DNA of 64,000 nt. It comes from Microbacterium lacticum (GTDB lineage: Bacteria; Actinomycetota; Actinomycetes; Actinomycetales; Microbacteriaceae). The stretch spans positions 62,001 to 126,000 of the forward strand of contig NZ_VFPS01000004.1 in the NCBI RefSeq assembly GCF_006716815.1, given 5' to 3'. The position numbers and the translations under genes are program-made. Shown in pieces: positions 54,455-63,427 of this stretch. Under the pieces are notes generated by a model that saw only the letters and a program-made list of their open reading frames with translations, was not told where the DNA came from and did not search any database. Positions within the stretch are counted from its first letter, which is position 1, and each line of letters begins with the position of its first letter.

Positions 54455-57361
54455 ATGCACGACGACCTCGATGAACCGCTCCGCCTGCCCGCCGCCCCGC
54501 CGGCGCCGCCCCGACCCGGCCTGCCCGTCGCCGCGGCGATCGTGCCCGTCGTCGGCGCGGTGGTGCTCTGGCAGCTGACCGGCTCGCCCACGGCGCTGTG
54601 GTTCGCCGCGCTCGGACCGCTCATGGCGATCGCCTCGTTCGCCGACGGGCTGCGCAGCGCCCGCCGTGCGAAGCGACGCGCACGCCGCGAGGCGGCCGGT
54701 GCGCTCGTCGACCTCGGCCGCGAGGTCGAGGAGCGGCACGCCGAGGAGCGGCGCCGGGCGTGGCGCCGCACGCCCGATGTCGCCGGGTACGCCGACGACC
54801 CCGACGAGATCTGGCGTGTCGTGCCCGGCCGGGCCGACGTGATCGTCGTCGGCCGCGGCGCGGCGCGGAGCGCGCTGCGCGTGGACGGCGACGCACAGGA
54901 AGCGGATGCCCGTGCCGTGCGTCGCAGGGCTCGCACCGCCGGCGACATGCCCGTGCACGTGCCGCTCGAGGCGGGCATCGCCGTCAGCGGGCCGCCGGTG
55001 CTCGCCGCGGCCGTCGTGCGGGCGCTCGTCGTGCAGCTGTGTCTGGCGCAGGCGCCCGGACAGGTGCGTCTCGTCGGCGACGCGCCCGCGCTCGCCGGTG
55101 ACGGCGCGGGCGGTGCCGCGCTGCCGCACGCTGCGGCGACCCGCGGGGCGGTGGTGTTCGCCGGCTCGGGGGAGCGGCCGGTGCCCGCCGACGCCGACAT
55201 CCCGATCGTGCAGGTCGCCGAGGGAGCGCCGCCTCCGCCCCGGTGCGCCGCCGTGCTGACCCTCGAGGTGTCCGCGGGCGGTGCCGGCGCGGGGGATCCG
55301 CACGCTGGCGCTGCCGACGCGGGCGATGAGTCGGCGATCGGCGGCGGCGCGGGGGTGATGCTCGCCCGGCTCGATCACGACGGCACGTCTCGCCGCGTGC
55401 GCGTCGAGGCGATCTCGCAGGCGCAGGCCGGTCGCGTCGCGGCGGCGCTCGCCGAGCGCGCCGCGACGCTCGGTCAGCGCGGCGACGCCGCGGTCGCGTG
55501 GGAGGATCTGCCCGCGGCGGGATCGGGTGCCGGTGGTGTGGGGGTCGATGGCGGCGGCGGGTCGGGTTCGCTCGCGGCCGTCGTGGGGGTCTCGGGCGGC
55601 GAGCCGGTGACGCTCGACCTCGTCGCCGACGGGCCGCACGCCGTGGTCATCGGGGTCACCGGGTCGGGCAAGAGCGAGCTGCTGACGACGTGGATCCTGG
55701 CGATGTGCCGCTCCCGCTCGCCCCGCGAGGTGTCGTTCCTGCTCGTCGACTTCAAGGGCGGACGCACCTTCGACGCGCTCGTCGCCCTGCCGCACGTGAC
55801 GGGCGTCCTCACCGATCTGGACGAGGACCGCGCGCTGCGGGCGGTCGAGAGCCTCCGGGCCGAGATCCGGCACCGCGAGCGCGTGCTCGAGGAGTCCGGC
55901 GCCCGCGACATCGCCGAGGCGGCGGGGGCGCTCTCCCGCCTCGTGATCGTCGTCGACGAGTACGCCGCGCTCGTCGCGGTGCACCCGGGGCTGCACGACC
56001 TGTTCGCCGACATCGCGGCGCGCGGGCGAGCCCTCGGCATGCACCTGGTGCTCGCCTCGCAGCGGGCGGCGGGCGCCTTCCGTGACGGCGTGCTCGCCAA
56101 CGCGCCGCTGCGCATCGCGTTCCGCGTGACCGATGCCGCCGACTCCCGCGCCGTGCTCGGGCAGGACGACGCGGTGCGCCTCCCCGGCACGCCGTCGGCA
56201 CGGGGCACGGCCCTCGTCCGCGCGGCGGCGGACGCGGGGCCCCGCACCGTGCGCATCGCGCGGGCGGGCGAGCAGGCGGTGGCGCGGGTCGTCCGGGACG
56301 GGGCTACGCTGACCCCCGCCCGGCGGCCGTGGATGCCTCCGCTGCCCGATCGGGTCGAGCCCGCCGACGCGCACCGGATCGCGGGCAGCGCGCCGCGCGC
56401 CGGCGAGGTCGTGCTGGGCCTCGCCGACGAGCCGGAGCATCAGCGGCAGCGTGTCGTGGTGCTGCCGGAGGACGCGGCCGGCGTCGCGGTCGTCGGCGGA
56501 CCGGGGAGCGGTCGCACGACGCTGCTGCGCGCCATCGCGGCGCAGGCGACCGCGCCGGTGTGGGTGCCGGCCGACGCGGAGGGCGCCTGGGATGCGGTGG
56601 CCGGGCTGAGCTCGGCGACCCGAGGTGCGGTCGTGCTCGTCGACGACGTCGACGCGATCGCCGGGCGCCTCGGCGACGATCACGCCGGCGCGTGGCTCGC
56701 CGCCCTCGAGCGCGGCTGTCGCGAGGCGCGGGCGCGGGGCATCACCCTGGTGATCGCGACCGCTCGCGCGTCGGGGCCGGCGTGGCGGCTGCTCGAACTG
56801 CTGCCGCACCGCGCGCTGCTGCCGCTCGCGAACCGCGCCGACCACGTCGCCGCCGGCGGCGAGTCGGCCGACTTCGCCGCCGGCGCCGCCAGCGCCACCC
56901 CGGGACGCGGCCGCTGGGGACGCACCCTCGTGCAGTTCTCGGCGGTGCCGGGCGGCGCGGCGATGTCCGGCGCCGCGGGCCGGCTCGACCGCGCCCCGCT
57001 CCTCTCGCTGAGCGGCATCCACCCGCTCGCGCTCGTCGCGCCGCCCGGCGCCGACCTCGGAGCGCTCCGCGCCGCCGCGGAACGGGCCGGGCGCCGTGTC
57101 GTCGGGGTGGGGGAGGCGGGGGCGTCCACGATCGGTGCCGGCGACGTCGTCGTGGGAACGCCCGACGGGTGGATCGCGCAATGGCGACTGCTCTCCGAGG
57201 CGCGGGAGCACTGCACCCTCGTCATCGACGCGGCGTGCGCGCCCGAGTATCGCGCCGTCACCGGGCGGCGCGAGCTGCCGCCCTACGCGGCCCCCGGGGC
57301 GCGCCGGGCGTGGGAGATCGCGCCGGGCGCACCGGCCCGACGGGTCACGCTGCCGGGGTGA
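54455..57361 (+). CDS. FtsK/SpoIIIE-domain ATPase (EccC-like, orphan)
   Basis: A 968-residue protein. Two short helices near residues 24-61 anchor it in the membrane. Walker A GVTGSGKSE is at 400-408, VDFKGGRTFD at 431-440, Walker B VIVVDEYA at 497-504 and LASQRAAGAF after it. A second, poorer P-loop GGPGSGRTT lies at 681-689. This layout resembles the EccC ATPase of type VII secretion more than FtsK, as no gamma domain is seen. No WXG100 gene is near. ATG 54455 is six bases after a TTGACT box. Confidence 0.85.
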   Translation: MHDDLDEPLRLPAAPPAPPRPGLPVAAAIVPVVGAVVLWQLTGSPTALWFAALGPLMAIASFADGLRSARRAKRRARREAAGALVDLGREVEERHAEERRRAWRRTPDVAGYADDPDEIWRVVPGRADVIVVGRGAARSALRVDGDAQEADARAVRRRARTAGDMPVHVPLEAGIAVSGPPVLAAAVVRALVVQLCLAQAPGQVRLVGDAPALAGDGAGGAALPHAAATRGAVVFAGSGERPVPADADIPIVQVAEGAPPPPRCAAVLTLEVSAGGAGAGDPHAGAADAGDESAIGGGAGVMLARLDHDGTSRRVRVEAISQAQAGRVAAALAERAATLGQRGDAAVAWEDLPAAGSGAGGVGVDGGGGSGSLAAVVGVSGGEPVTLDLVADGPHAVVIGVTGSGKSELLTTWILAMCRSRSPREVSFLLVDFKGGRTFDALVALPHVTGVLTDLDEDRALRAVESLRAEIRHRERVLEESGARDIAEAAGALSRLVIVVDEYAALVAVHPGLHDLFADIAARGRALGMHLVLASQRAAGAFRDGVLANAPLRIAFRVTDAADSRAVLGQDDAVRLPGTPSARGTALVRAAADAGPRTVRIARAGEQAVARVVRDGATLTPARRPWMPPLPDRVEPADAHRIAGSAPRAGEVVLGLADEPEHQRQRVVVLPEDAAGVAVVGGPGSGRTTLLRAIAAQATAPVWVPADAEGAWDAVAGLSSATRGAVVLVDDVDAIAGRLGDDHAGAWLAALERGCREARARGITLVIATARASGPAWRLLELLPHRALLPLANRADHVAAGGESADFAAGAASATPGRGRWGRTLVQFSAVPGGAAMSGAAGRLDRAPLLSLSGIHPLALVAPPGADLGALRAAAERAGRRVVGVGEAGASTIGAGDVVVGTPDGWIAQWRLLSEAREHCTLVIDAACAPEYRAVTGRRELPPYAAPGARRAWEIAPGAPARRVTLPG

Positions 57362-57469
57362 TGCGACGGTGTTCCGGAGCCGGTCGCCCCGCGGACCACC
57401 CGCGTCCCCCGTGCCTCGCGCGCCACCCGTGCCGCGCGCCTCACCGGCGTCGGCCGCACGCCACCCGGT

Positions 57470-58585
57470 TCACGCCAGCGCGTCGGCGAGCGGCAGCGGC
57501 TCGAGCCCGTGCGCCGCGGCGACGCCCGGGTTCACGACCCGCCCGCGTGCGGTGTTGAGTCCGAGCGCGAGCGCAGGATCGGCGCGCAGCGCGTCCCGCC
57601 AGCCGAGCCCCGCGATCCTGCGCACGTACGGCAGCGTCGCGTTGGTGAGCGCCGACGTCGAGGTGTTCGGCACCGCGCCCGGCATGTTCGCCACGCAGTA
57701 GAAGACGCTCCCGTGCACCGTGAACGTCGGGTCGGTGTGGGTCGTCGGGCGGGTGTCCTCGAAGCAGCCGCCCTGATCGACCGCGATGTCGACGAGCACC
57801 GACCCCGGCCGCATGCGCGAGACCATCTCGTTCGTGACGAGCTTCGGCGCCTTCGCCCCGGGGATCAGCACCGACCCCACGACGAGGTCGGAGCCGACGA
57901 CCGCCCGGTCGAGGTCGAGCGGGTTCGAGGCCGCCGTCTTCACCCGGCCCTGGAAGTGGTCGTCGAGGAAGCGCAGCCGCGCGATGTTCGTGTCGAAGAT
58001 GGTGACATCCGCGCCGAGCCCGGCCGCGATGACGGCGGAGTTCGCACCCGCCACGCCGCCCCCGATGATCGTGACGGTCGCGGGGCGGGTGCCGGGCACA
58101 CCCGACATCAGCAGTCCGAGCCCGCCCGCCGAGCGCAGCAGGGTCGCGGCGCCGACCGTGGGTGCGAGGCGTCCCGCCACCTCGCTCATCGGGGCGAGGA
58201 GGGGCAGCCCACCCTCGGGCAGCTGCACCGTCTCGTAGGCGATCGCTGTCACTCCGTCGGCGGTGAGCCGGTCGGTGAGCGCGCGGTCGGCGGCCAGGTG
58301 CAGGTAGGTGAAGATCACGAGGTCGTCGCGGAAGTACCCGTACTCCGCCGCGATCGGCTCCTTGACCTTCAGCAGCAGCTCCGCCCGCGCCCACACGTCG
58401 GCGGCGTCGCCCAGCAACGTCGCGCCGGCGGCCTCGTACTCGGCGTCGGCCATCGACGAGCCCGCGCCGGCTCCCCGCTGCACGAACACCTGATGACCGG
58501 ATGCCACGAGGTCGTGCACGCCCGCGGGCGTGAGCGCCACCCGGTACTCGTTGTCCTTGATCTCGGTCGGAACGCTGATGCGCAT
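57470..58585 (-). CDS. ald: Alanine dehydrogenase
   Basis: A 371-residue enzyme interconverting L-alanine and pyruvate with NAD. MRISVPTEIKDNEYRVALTP is the typical start, KVKEP holds the substrate Lys, and the NAD site is VTIIGGGVAGANSAVIAAGL. The C-terminal LPYVRRIAGLGWRDAL is normal. AAGGAGGG precedes the ATG. It is followed by 108 bases without a gene and faces the FtsK-like gene. Confidence 0.95.
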   Translation of the reverse strand: MRISVPTEIKDNEYRVALTPAGVHDLVASGHQVFVQRGAGAGSSMADAEYEAAGATLLGDAADVWARAELLLKVKEPIAAEYGYFRDDLVIFTYLHLAADRALTDRLTADGVTAIAYETVQLPEGGLPLLAPMSEVAGRLAPTVGAATLLRSAGGLGLLMSGVPGTRPATVTIIGGGVAGANSAVIAAGLGADVTIFDTNIARLRFLDDHFQGRVKTAASNPLDLDRAVVGSDLVVGSVLIPGAKAPKLVTNEMVSRMRPGSVLVDIAVDQGGCFEDTRPTTHTDPTFTVHGSVFYCVANMPGAVPNTSTSALTNATLPYVRRIAGLGWRDALRADPALALGLNTARGRVVNPGVAAAHGLEPLPLADALA

Positions 58586-58652
58586 GAGACCCTCCTTCGA
58601 GCCTGTCGTTTCCGTCGCCGCAGGGTCTTGTGGAGCCGGGGCATCCGGACGG

Positions 58653-59642
58653 TTAGACCGTCGGCCGGATGCGGCCGACGTCGACTCCGCCCCCCGTGAT
58701 CGAGAGCGGAAGCAGGGCCATCGTCTGGCCGACGTCGGCGGCAGCCAGGGCGCCCACGCGCTCGAGCAGGGCGAGGGCGATCGCGGTGGTCGCCCGTCCG
58801 CTGCCGTCGAGCACCTTCAGCGCGACCGTCGCACCGTTCGGGGCGACCATGATCATGACGCCCTCGGCGCCGCCCTTGGCGAAAACGCCGAGTCGCTCGA
58901 TGACGATCGTGTCGGCGCGGCCGGGGCCGTCGATCGCCCACGGGTTCTCGCGCACGGCGCGCACGAGCGCGCCGGCGGTGCGGTGCAGGGCGAACGGCGA
59001 GCGCTCCGACGAGGTGCCGATGCGGTGCGCGGCACGGGCGAGCGACGACAGCCCCATCGCATACACCGGGGCGCCGCAGCCGTCGACGGCCGTCGCTGCG
59101 ACGCGCCCGCCGGTGAGGCGCTCGATGACCTCGCGGGTGTGCACCTGCAGCGGGTGCGCCGGGTCGAGGTAGGTCGCCGTGTCCCACCCGCTCGCGACGC
59201 ACGCGAACAGCATCGCGGCGTGCTTGCCCGAGCAGTTCATCCGGATGCGCTGGGGCGAGCCGAGCTCGCGCACCATCTCGTCGCGCGTGGCGGTGTCGGT
59301 CGGCCAGGCCGCCGGGCATCCGAGGTGCGACTCGTCGAGCCCGGCCTGATCGAGGATGCCCCGGACGACCGCCACGTGCCGGTCGGTGCCCGAGTGGCTG
59401 GCCGTGGCGAGTGCGAGCCGCTCGCCGGCGAGCTCGGCGCCGGCGGTGAGCGAGCCGAGGGCCTGCAGCGGCTTGAGGCTCGAGCGCGGCAGGATCGGCG
59501 TCTCGACGTCGCCGAGGGTCAGCGCGACCGCGCCCTCGGGGTCGAGCACGACCGCCGCGCCGGCGTGCCGCGATTCGACCAAGCCGCTGCGCTCGATCAC
59601 GGCGAGTTCGACGGAGGACGCGACGGTCAGGGTCTCTGGCAC
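58653..59642 (-). CDS. Asparaginase II-family protein
   Basis: A 329-residue protein of the asparaginase II (pfam Asparaginase_II) group: SRHAGAAVVLDPEGAV, PRSSLKPLQAL (active Ser/Lys pair), ASHSGTDRHV, MNCSGKHAAML and VDGCGAPVYAM. It hydrolyses L-asparagine to aspartate and ammonia in the cytosol. It precedes ald in the same direction by 67 bases, so both may be part of an amino-acid breakdown unit. Confidence 0.9.
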   Translation of the reverse strand: MPETLTVASSVELAVIERSGLVESRHAGAAVVLDPEGAVALTLGDVETPILPRSSLKPLQALGSLTAGAELAGERLALATASHSGTDRHVAVVRGILDQAGLDESHLGCPAAWPTDTATRDEMVRELGSPQRIRMNCSGKHAAMLFACVASGWDTATYLDPAHPLQVHTREVIERLTGGRVAATAVDGCGAPVYAMGLSSLARAAHRIGTSSERSPFALHRTAGALVRAVRENPWAIDGPGRADTIVIERLGVFAKGGAEGVMIMVAPNGATVALKVLDGSGRATTAIALALLERVGALAAADVGQTMALLPLSITGGGVDVGRIRPTV

Positions 59643-59689
59643 CGGCCCAGCCTACCGCCGCCTCCGACCGCGCCCCGGCGGACGGATGC

Positions 59690-59695
59690 CAGACT
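59690..59695 (+). promoter_or_regulatory. -10-like box CAGACT before the OsmC gene
   Basis: Six bases before ATG 59702; no ribosome site. Confidence 0.35.
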
Positions 59696-59701
59696 GACGG
59701 G

Positions 59702-60190
59702 ATGAACCGAGAGCACCGGTACGCCCTGCGCAGCGTCTGGACCGGCAACCGCGGCACCGGCACGAGCGGCTACCGCGACTACGACCGCACCGTGACCGTC
59801 GACATCGACGGGAAGCCCGCACTGGAGGCATCCGCCGACAGGCCGTTCCGCGGCGACCCGGCCAAGTGGAACCCCGAGGACCTGCTGCTCGCGGCGCTGT
59901 CGGAATGCCACCTGCTGTCGTACCTGCACGCGTGCGTGACCGCCGGGGTCGTCGTCGAGTCGTACCGCGACGAGGCGACCGGCGTGATGACCGAGGACGG
60001 CCGCGGCGGCGGCGCGTTCACCGAGGTCGTGCTCCGCCCCCGGGTGGTCGTGGCCGAGGCATCCATGATCGACGCGGCGCGCGCCGCGCACGCGCAGGCG
60101 CACGACTGGTGCTTCATGGCGAACTCGGTGAACTTCCCCGTGCGGCACGAGGCCGAGGTCAGCGCCGCTCGTGGGGGAGCACCTGCTTGA
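59702..60190 (+). CDS. OsmC-family peroxide-reducing protein
   Basis: A 162-residue OsmC/Ohr-like protein. KWNPEDLLLAALSECHLLSYL has the peroxidatic Cys69, and the resolving position is in DWCFMANSVNFPV near the end. These enzymes reduce organic peroxides. Its 3' end overlaps the convergent acyltransferase gene by 32 bases, an unusually tight tail-to-tail arrangement. Confidence 0.88.
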   Translation: MNREHRYALRSVWTGNRGTGTSGYRDYDRTVTVDIDGKPALEASADRPFRGDPAKWNPEDLLLAALSECHLLSYLHACVTAGVVVESYRDEATGVMTEDGRGGGAFTEVVLRPRVVVAEASMIDAARAAHAQAHDWCFMANSVNFPVRHEAEVSAARGGAPA

Positions 60191-60947
60191 GGCGCTCGAC
60201 CGGGTTCGCGGCGGGCGCCTCGTTGTAGGCGTTCGCGAGCTCCTGGCCGGAGAGGGCGTGGATCGCCGCCATGATCTCGTCGGTCGCGAGGCGCCGCGCC
60301 TTGCCGCTCGAGGCGGGGCCGAGGTGCGACAGGTCGATCGGCTCGCCGTAGCGCACGGTGACGCGCGGCTGGCGCTTGGGCATCTTCGCGCCGACCGGCA
60401 TCGCCTCGTTCGTGCCGATGAGCCCCACCGGCACGACCTGCGCGCCCTCCTCGAGCGCGAGGAAGGCGACGCCCGTGCGTCCCTTGTAGAGGCGGCCGTC
60501 GAGCGAGCGGGTGCCCTCGGGGTACAGCGCGATCGCCCGGCCGGAGGCGAGGATGCGGCGCTGCTGGTCGAGCGCGTCGAGGGCGGCCTGGCCGGCGCCC
60601 CGCTGCACCGGGGTCGCCCCGATCGCGGTGAAGAAGTGCCGGCTCGCCCAGCCGCGCAGGCCCGTGCCGTCGAAGTACGACGACTTCGCGAGGAAGTAGA
60701 CCGGCCGCGGCGCGAACATCGGGATGATCAGCGAGTCGATGAACGACAGGTGGTTGCTGGCGAAGATCACCTTGCCCCTGCGGGGGATGTTCCGCCGACC
60801 TTCGATGCGGGGGCGGTAGAACAGACGGGCGAGCGGCACCAGCACGGCCCGCCCGAAGTAGTAGGTGAAGCCGACGCGGGGCACCTCGTGCGCTTCGGAC
60901 GCGGCGGGTTCGGGCGCGTCCGTCGCGCCGTCCTGGTCTTGCGTCAC
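60159..60947 (-). CDS. 1-acyl-sn-glycerol-3-phosphate acyltransferase-like protein (PlsC family)
   Basis: A 262-residue acyltransferase. The catalytic HX4D is NHLSFID (His66, Asp71), followed by the glycerol-phosphate motif ALYPEGTRSLDGRLYKG and VVPVGLIGT. It acylates lysophosphatidate or a related lipid at the membrane. I prefer GTG 60947 over an ATG at 60986 because TACGAT lies six bases before it on this strand, as for other genes here. The 3' end overlaps the OsmC gene. Confidence 0.88.
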   Translation of the reverse strand: MTQDQDGATDAPEPAASEAHEVPRVGFTYYFGRAVLVPLARLFYRPRIEGRRNIPRRGKVIFASNHLSFIDSLIIPMFAPRPVYFLAKSSYFDGTGLRGWASRHFFTAIGATPVQRGAGQAALDALDQQRRILASGRAIALYPEGTRSLDGRLYKGRTGVAFLALEEGAQVVPVGLIGTNEAMPVGAKMPKRQPRVTVRYGEPIDLSHLGPASSGKARRLATDEIMAAIHALSGQELANAYNEAPAANPVERLKQVLPHERR

Positions 60948-61091
60948 CCGTAGATCGTAGTCCCCGATCCATTCCGCGCCGCGCATGCCGGTTCTCAGCG
61001 GGGACAGATGAAAGTGCGAGAGGATGAGACGGCCGCGCTGCGGCATCCTGCTTCCCGGCCCTTCCCGCCACCCATTCCTGTGAGGTCATCC

Positions 61092-62057
61092 GTGCGCCTG
61101 CGCCCGTTCGCCGCCCTGTCCGCCGTCGCCCTCTCGGCGATCCTGCTCGCCGGCTGCTCCGGCTCGGGGGGAGACGGCGCCACGCCGTCGGCCTCCGCGT
61201 CGGGCGCGGCCGACCTGTGCTCCTCGGCCGCCCCGAGCGGCGCGGTCTCCGACGGCATCACCGTCACGGGCGACTTCGGCGCCGTGCCGACGGTCGACTT
61301 CACCAAGCCCGTCGACACGACCGACCTCACGCTGCAGCGTACGGTGCAGACCGAGGGCAGCGGCGCCCCGATCGCCGCGGGCGACTTCGTGCAGTACGCC
61401 GCCACGATCCTCGACGGATCCACCGGCGCCGTGCTCTCGCAGGCAGGCTACACACCCGGCGAGATCCTGCCCGAGCAGATCTCCGCCGAGAACGGCGGCC
61501 AGATCTTCGGCTGCGCCACGATCGGCTCGCGGCTGACCCTCGCCACCGCGACCGGCGACGAGACCACCCCGTCGGTCGTCTACGTCATCGACGTGCTCGG
61601 CGTCACCCCCACCGCCGCGTGGGGCGAGGACCAGGCGCCCGTCGCCGGCATGCCCACCGTCACCCTCGGCGACGGCGGCGCGCCCTCGATCACGATTCCT
61701 GAGGGCCAGGCCGCGCCCAGTGAGACCCAGGTCGAGACCCTGAAGAAGGGCGACGGCGCGGTCGTGCAGCCCGGCAACCAGGTGCTGCTGCAGTACACCG
61801 GCGTGCGCTGGTCGAACGGCGAGACCTTCGACTCGACGTGGGACAAGGGCGGCGTGCCGACGGTGCTCACCACGACCGGCGTCGTCGCGGGCTTCCAGAA
61901 GGCGCTCGAGGGCCAGACCGCCGGCTCGCAGGTGCTCGTCACCATGACGCCCGCCGACGGCTACGGCGAGGGTGAGATCAACACCACCGACCTCAAGGGC
62001 GAGACCCTCGTGTTCGTCGTCGACATCCTCGCGACGGCCCCGGCCGCCCAGCAGTGA
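61092..62057 (+). CDS. FKBP-type peptidyl-prolyl isomerase lipoprotein
   Basis: A 321-residue exported lipoprotein. Lipobox ILLAGC puts Cys22 at the mature end. Residues about 60-190 look like a worn FKBP domain (GDFVQYAATILDGSTGAVL and IGSRLTLAT), and residues about 215-315 form a good one: VQPGNQVLLQYTGVRWSNGE, TFDSTWDKG, VVAGFQKALEGQTAGSQVLV and YGEGEI. It may fold exported proteins. GTG 61092 has GAGGT eight bases upstream. A strong hairpin follows. Confidence 0.92.
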   Translation: MRLRPFAALSAVALSAILLAGCSGSGGDGATPSASASGAADLCSSAAPSGAVSDGITVTGDFGAVPTVDFTKPVDTTDLTLQRTVQTEGSGAPIAAGDFVQYAATILDGSTGAVLSQAGYTPGEILPEQISAENGGQIFGCATIGSRLTLATATGDETTPSVVYVIDVLGVTPTAAWGEDQAPVAGMPTVTLGDGGAPSITIPEGQAAPSETQVETLKKGDGAVVQPGNQVLLQYTGVRWSNGETFDSTWDKGGVPTVLTTTGVVAGFQKALEGQTAGSQVLVTMTPADGYGEGEINTTDLKGETLVFVVDILATAPAAQQ

Positions 62058-62084
62058 TCCACCGCGCGCACTGATCGATCGACG

Positions 62085-62122
62085 GCGCCGGCGTCCCCTG
62101 TCAAATCAGGGGCCGCCGGCGC
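62085..62122 (+). terminator. Strong hairpin after the FKBP gene
   Basis: GCGCCGGCG-T-CCCCTG pairs with CAGGGG-C-CGCCGGCGC around loop TCAAAT, a 15-bp stem with one mismatch. There is no T-tract. It lies 28 bases after the stop and would end the FKBP transcript just before the dxr promoter. Confidence 0.75.
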
Positions 62123-62129
62123 TCGCGGT

Positions 62130-62135
62130 TAGGCT
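62130..62135 (+). promoter_or_regulatory. -10-like box TAGGCT before dxr
   Basis: Six bases before ATG 62142, immediately after the terminator hairpin. Confidence 0.45.
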
Positions 62136-62141
62136 GACAGC

Positions 62142-63239
62142 ATGCGTCGCGTTCTGATCCTCGGCTCCACCGGCTCGATCGGCATCCAGGCGCTGGATGT
62201 CATCCGCACCCGCCGCGACCGTTTCGAGATCGTGGGGCTGTCCGCGGGCGCGAACGCCGAGCTCCTCGGGGCGCAGGCCGCGGAGTTCGGCGTTCCCGCG
62301 CAGGCGACCGCGCTCGCGTCGACCGACGGGGCGGATGCCGCGGAGCGGCTCGTCCGCGACGTCGACGCCGACGTGGTGCTCAACGGCATCACCGGGTCGA
62401 TCGGCCTCGGCCCGACCCTCGCGGCGCTCGAGACCGGCCGCACCCTCGCGCTCGCGAACAAGGAGTCGCTCATCGTCGGCGGCGACCTCGTCACGGCGCT
62501 CGCCGCGCCGGGCCAGATCGTGCCGGTCGACTCCGAGCACTCCGCGATCGCCCAGGCGCTCCGCGCGGGGGAGCACGCCGAGGTGCGCCGCCTCGTGCTC
62601 ACCGCCTCCGGGGGGCCCTTCCGCGGACGGACGCGCGCGTCGCTGGCGGATGTCACCCCCGCCGAGGCGCTCGCGCACCCCACCTGGAACATGGGCCGCG
62701 TCGTCACGACGAACTCGGCGACGCTGGTCAACAAGGGGCTGGAGGTCATCGAGGCGCATCTGCTGTTCGGCATCGATTACGACGACATCGACGTGGCCGT
62801 GCATCCCCAGTCGATCGTGCACTCGATGGTCGAGTTCGTCGACGGCTCGACGATCGCCCAGGCATCCCCGCCCGACATGCGCCTGCCGATCTCGCTGGGG
62901 ATCGACTGGCCGCACCGGGTCGCGGGCGTCGGCGCGCCGCTCGACTGGACGACGGCGCAGACCTGGACGTTCCAGCCGCTCGACGCCGAGGCGTTCCCCG
63001 CCGTCGAGCTCGCCAAGCACGTCGGACGCGCGGGAGGTACCTACCCCGCGGTGTTCAACGCGGCGAACGAGCAGGCGGTGGATGCCTTCCACGAGGGCGC
63101 CCTCGCCTTCCCCGGCATCCTCGACACGGTCCGCGCCGTCGTCGACGCGCACACCGCTCCCGGGGAGCTCACCCGGGAGAGCCTCGCCGAGGCGGAGACC
63201 TGGGCGCGCGCCGAGGCGGACCGGCTCATCGCGGGCTGA
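62142..63239 (+). CDS. dxr: 1-deoxy-D-xylulose-5-phosphate reductoisomerase
   Basis: A 365-residue enzyme of the MEP isoprenoid pathway. The NADPH loop is [15 protein letters not shown] (residues 6-20), [13 protein letters not shown] and [13 protein letters not shown] carry the metal and substrate site, and TASGGPFRG and [23 protein letters not shown] is the active-site loop (given here in two overlapping pieces: [16 protein letters not shown] and [15 protein letters not shown]). It has no neighbour in the same pathway in this window. Confidence 0.96.
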   Translation: MRRVLILGSTGSIGIQALDVIRTRRDRFEIVGLSAGANAELLGAQAAEFGVPAQATALASTDGADAAERLVRDVDADVVLNGITGSIGLGPTLAALETGRTLALANKESLIVGGDLVTALAAPGQIVPVDSEHSAIAQALRAGEHAEVRRLVLTASGGPFRGRTRASLADVTPAEALAHPTWNMGRVVTTNSATLVNKGLEVIEAHLLFGIDYDDIDVAVHPQSIVHSMVEFVDGSTIAQASPPDMRLPISLGIDWPHRVAGVGAPLDWTTAQTWTFQPLDAEAFPAVELAKHVGRAGGTYPAVFNAANEQAVDAFHEGALAFPGILDTVRAVVDAHTAPGELTRESLAEAETWARAEADRLIAG

Positions 63240-63427
63240 GCCCCCGCCCGCGGACCTGCCGCGCGCCCGCGCGCTTGCCGCCCGCCCGCGGACCCCGCGG
63301 CGGAAAAGCGATCAGCCCGCCGGGATGGGGAAGGCGGACTGATGCTGGTCCCTCTCGCCGGTGAGCGGGATGGTGCCGACGCGGGATTCGGGGGGCCGCG
63401 GCGGCAGGTCGAGGTCGGTGGGGAAGG

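Noticed and set aside
53360..57211. A 1283-codon reverse frame across PP2C and the FtsK-like gene
   Set aside because: Antisense shadow of two convincing genes; no recognisable motif.
54455..57361. Complete type VII secretion locus
   Set aside because: Only an EccC-like ATPase is present; no WXG100, EccB, EccD or mycosin gene lies in the window.
63312..63427. A short GC3-rich reverse frame after pflA ending FPIPAG
   Set aside because: It has coding-like base use but no start codon or ribosome site outside pflA and no family resemblance; left unannotated.
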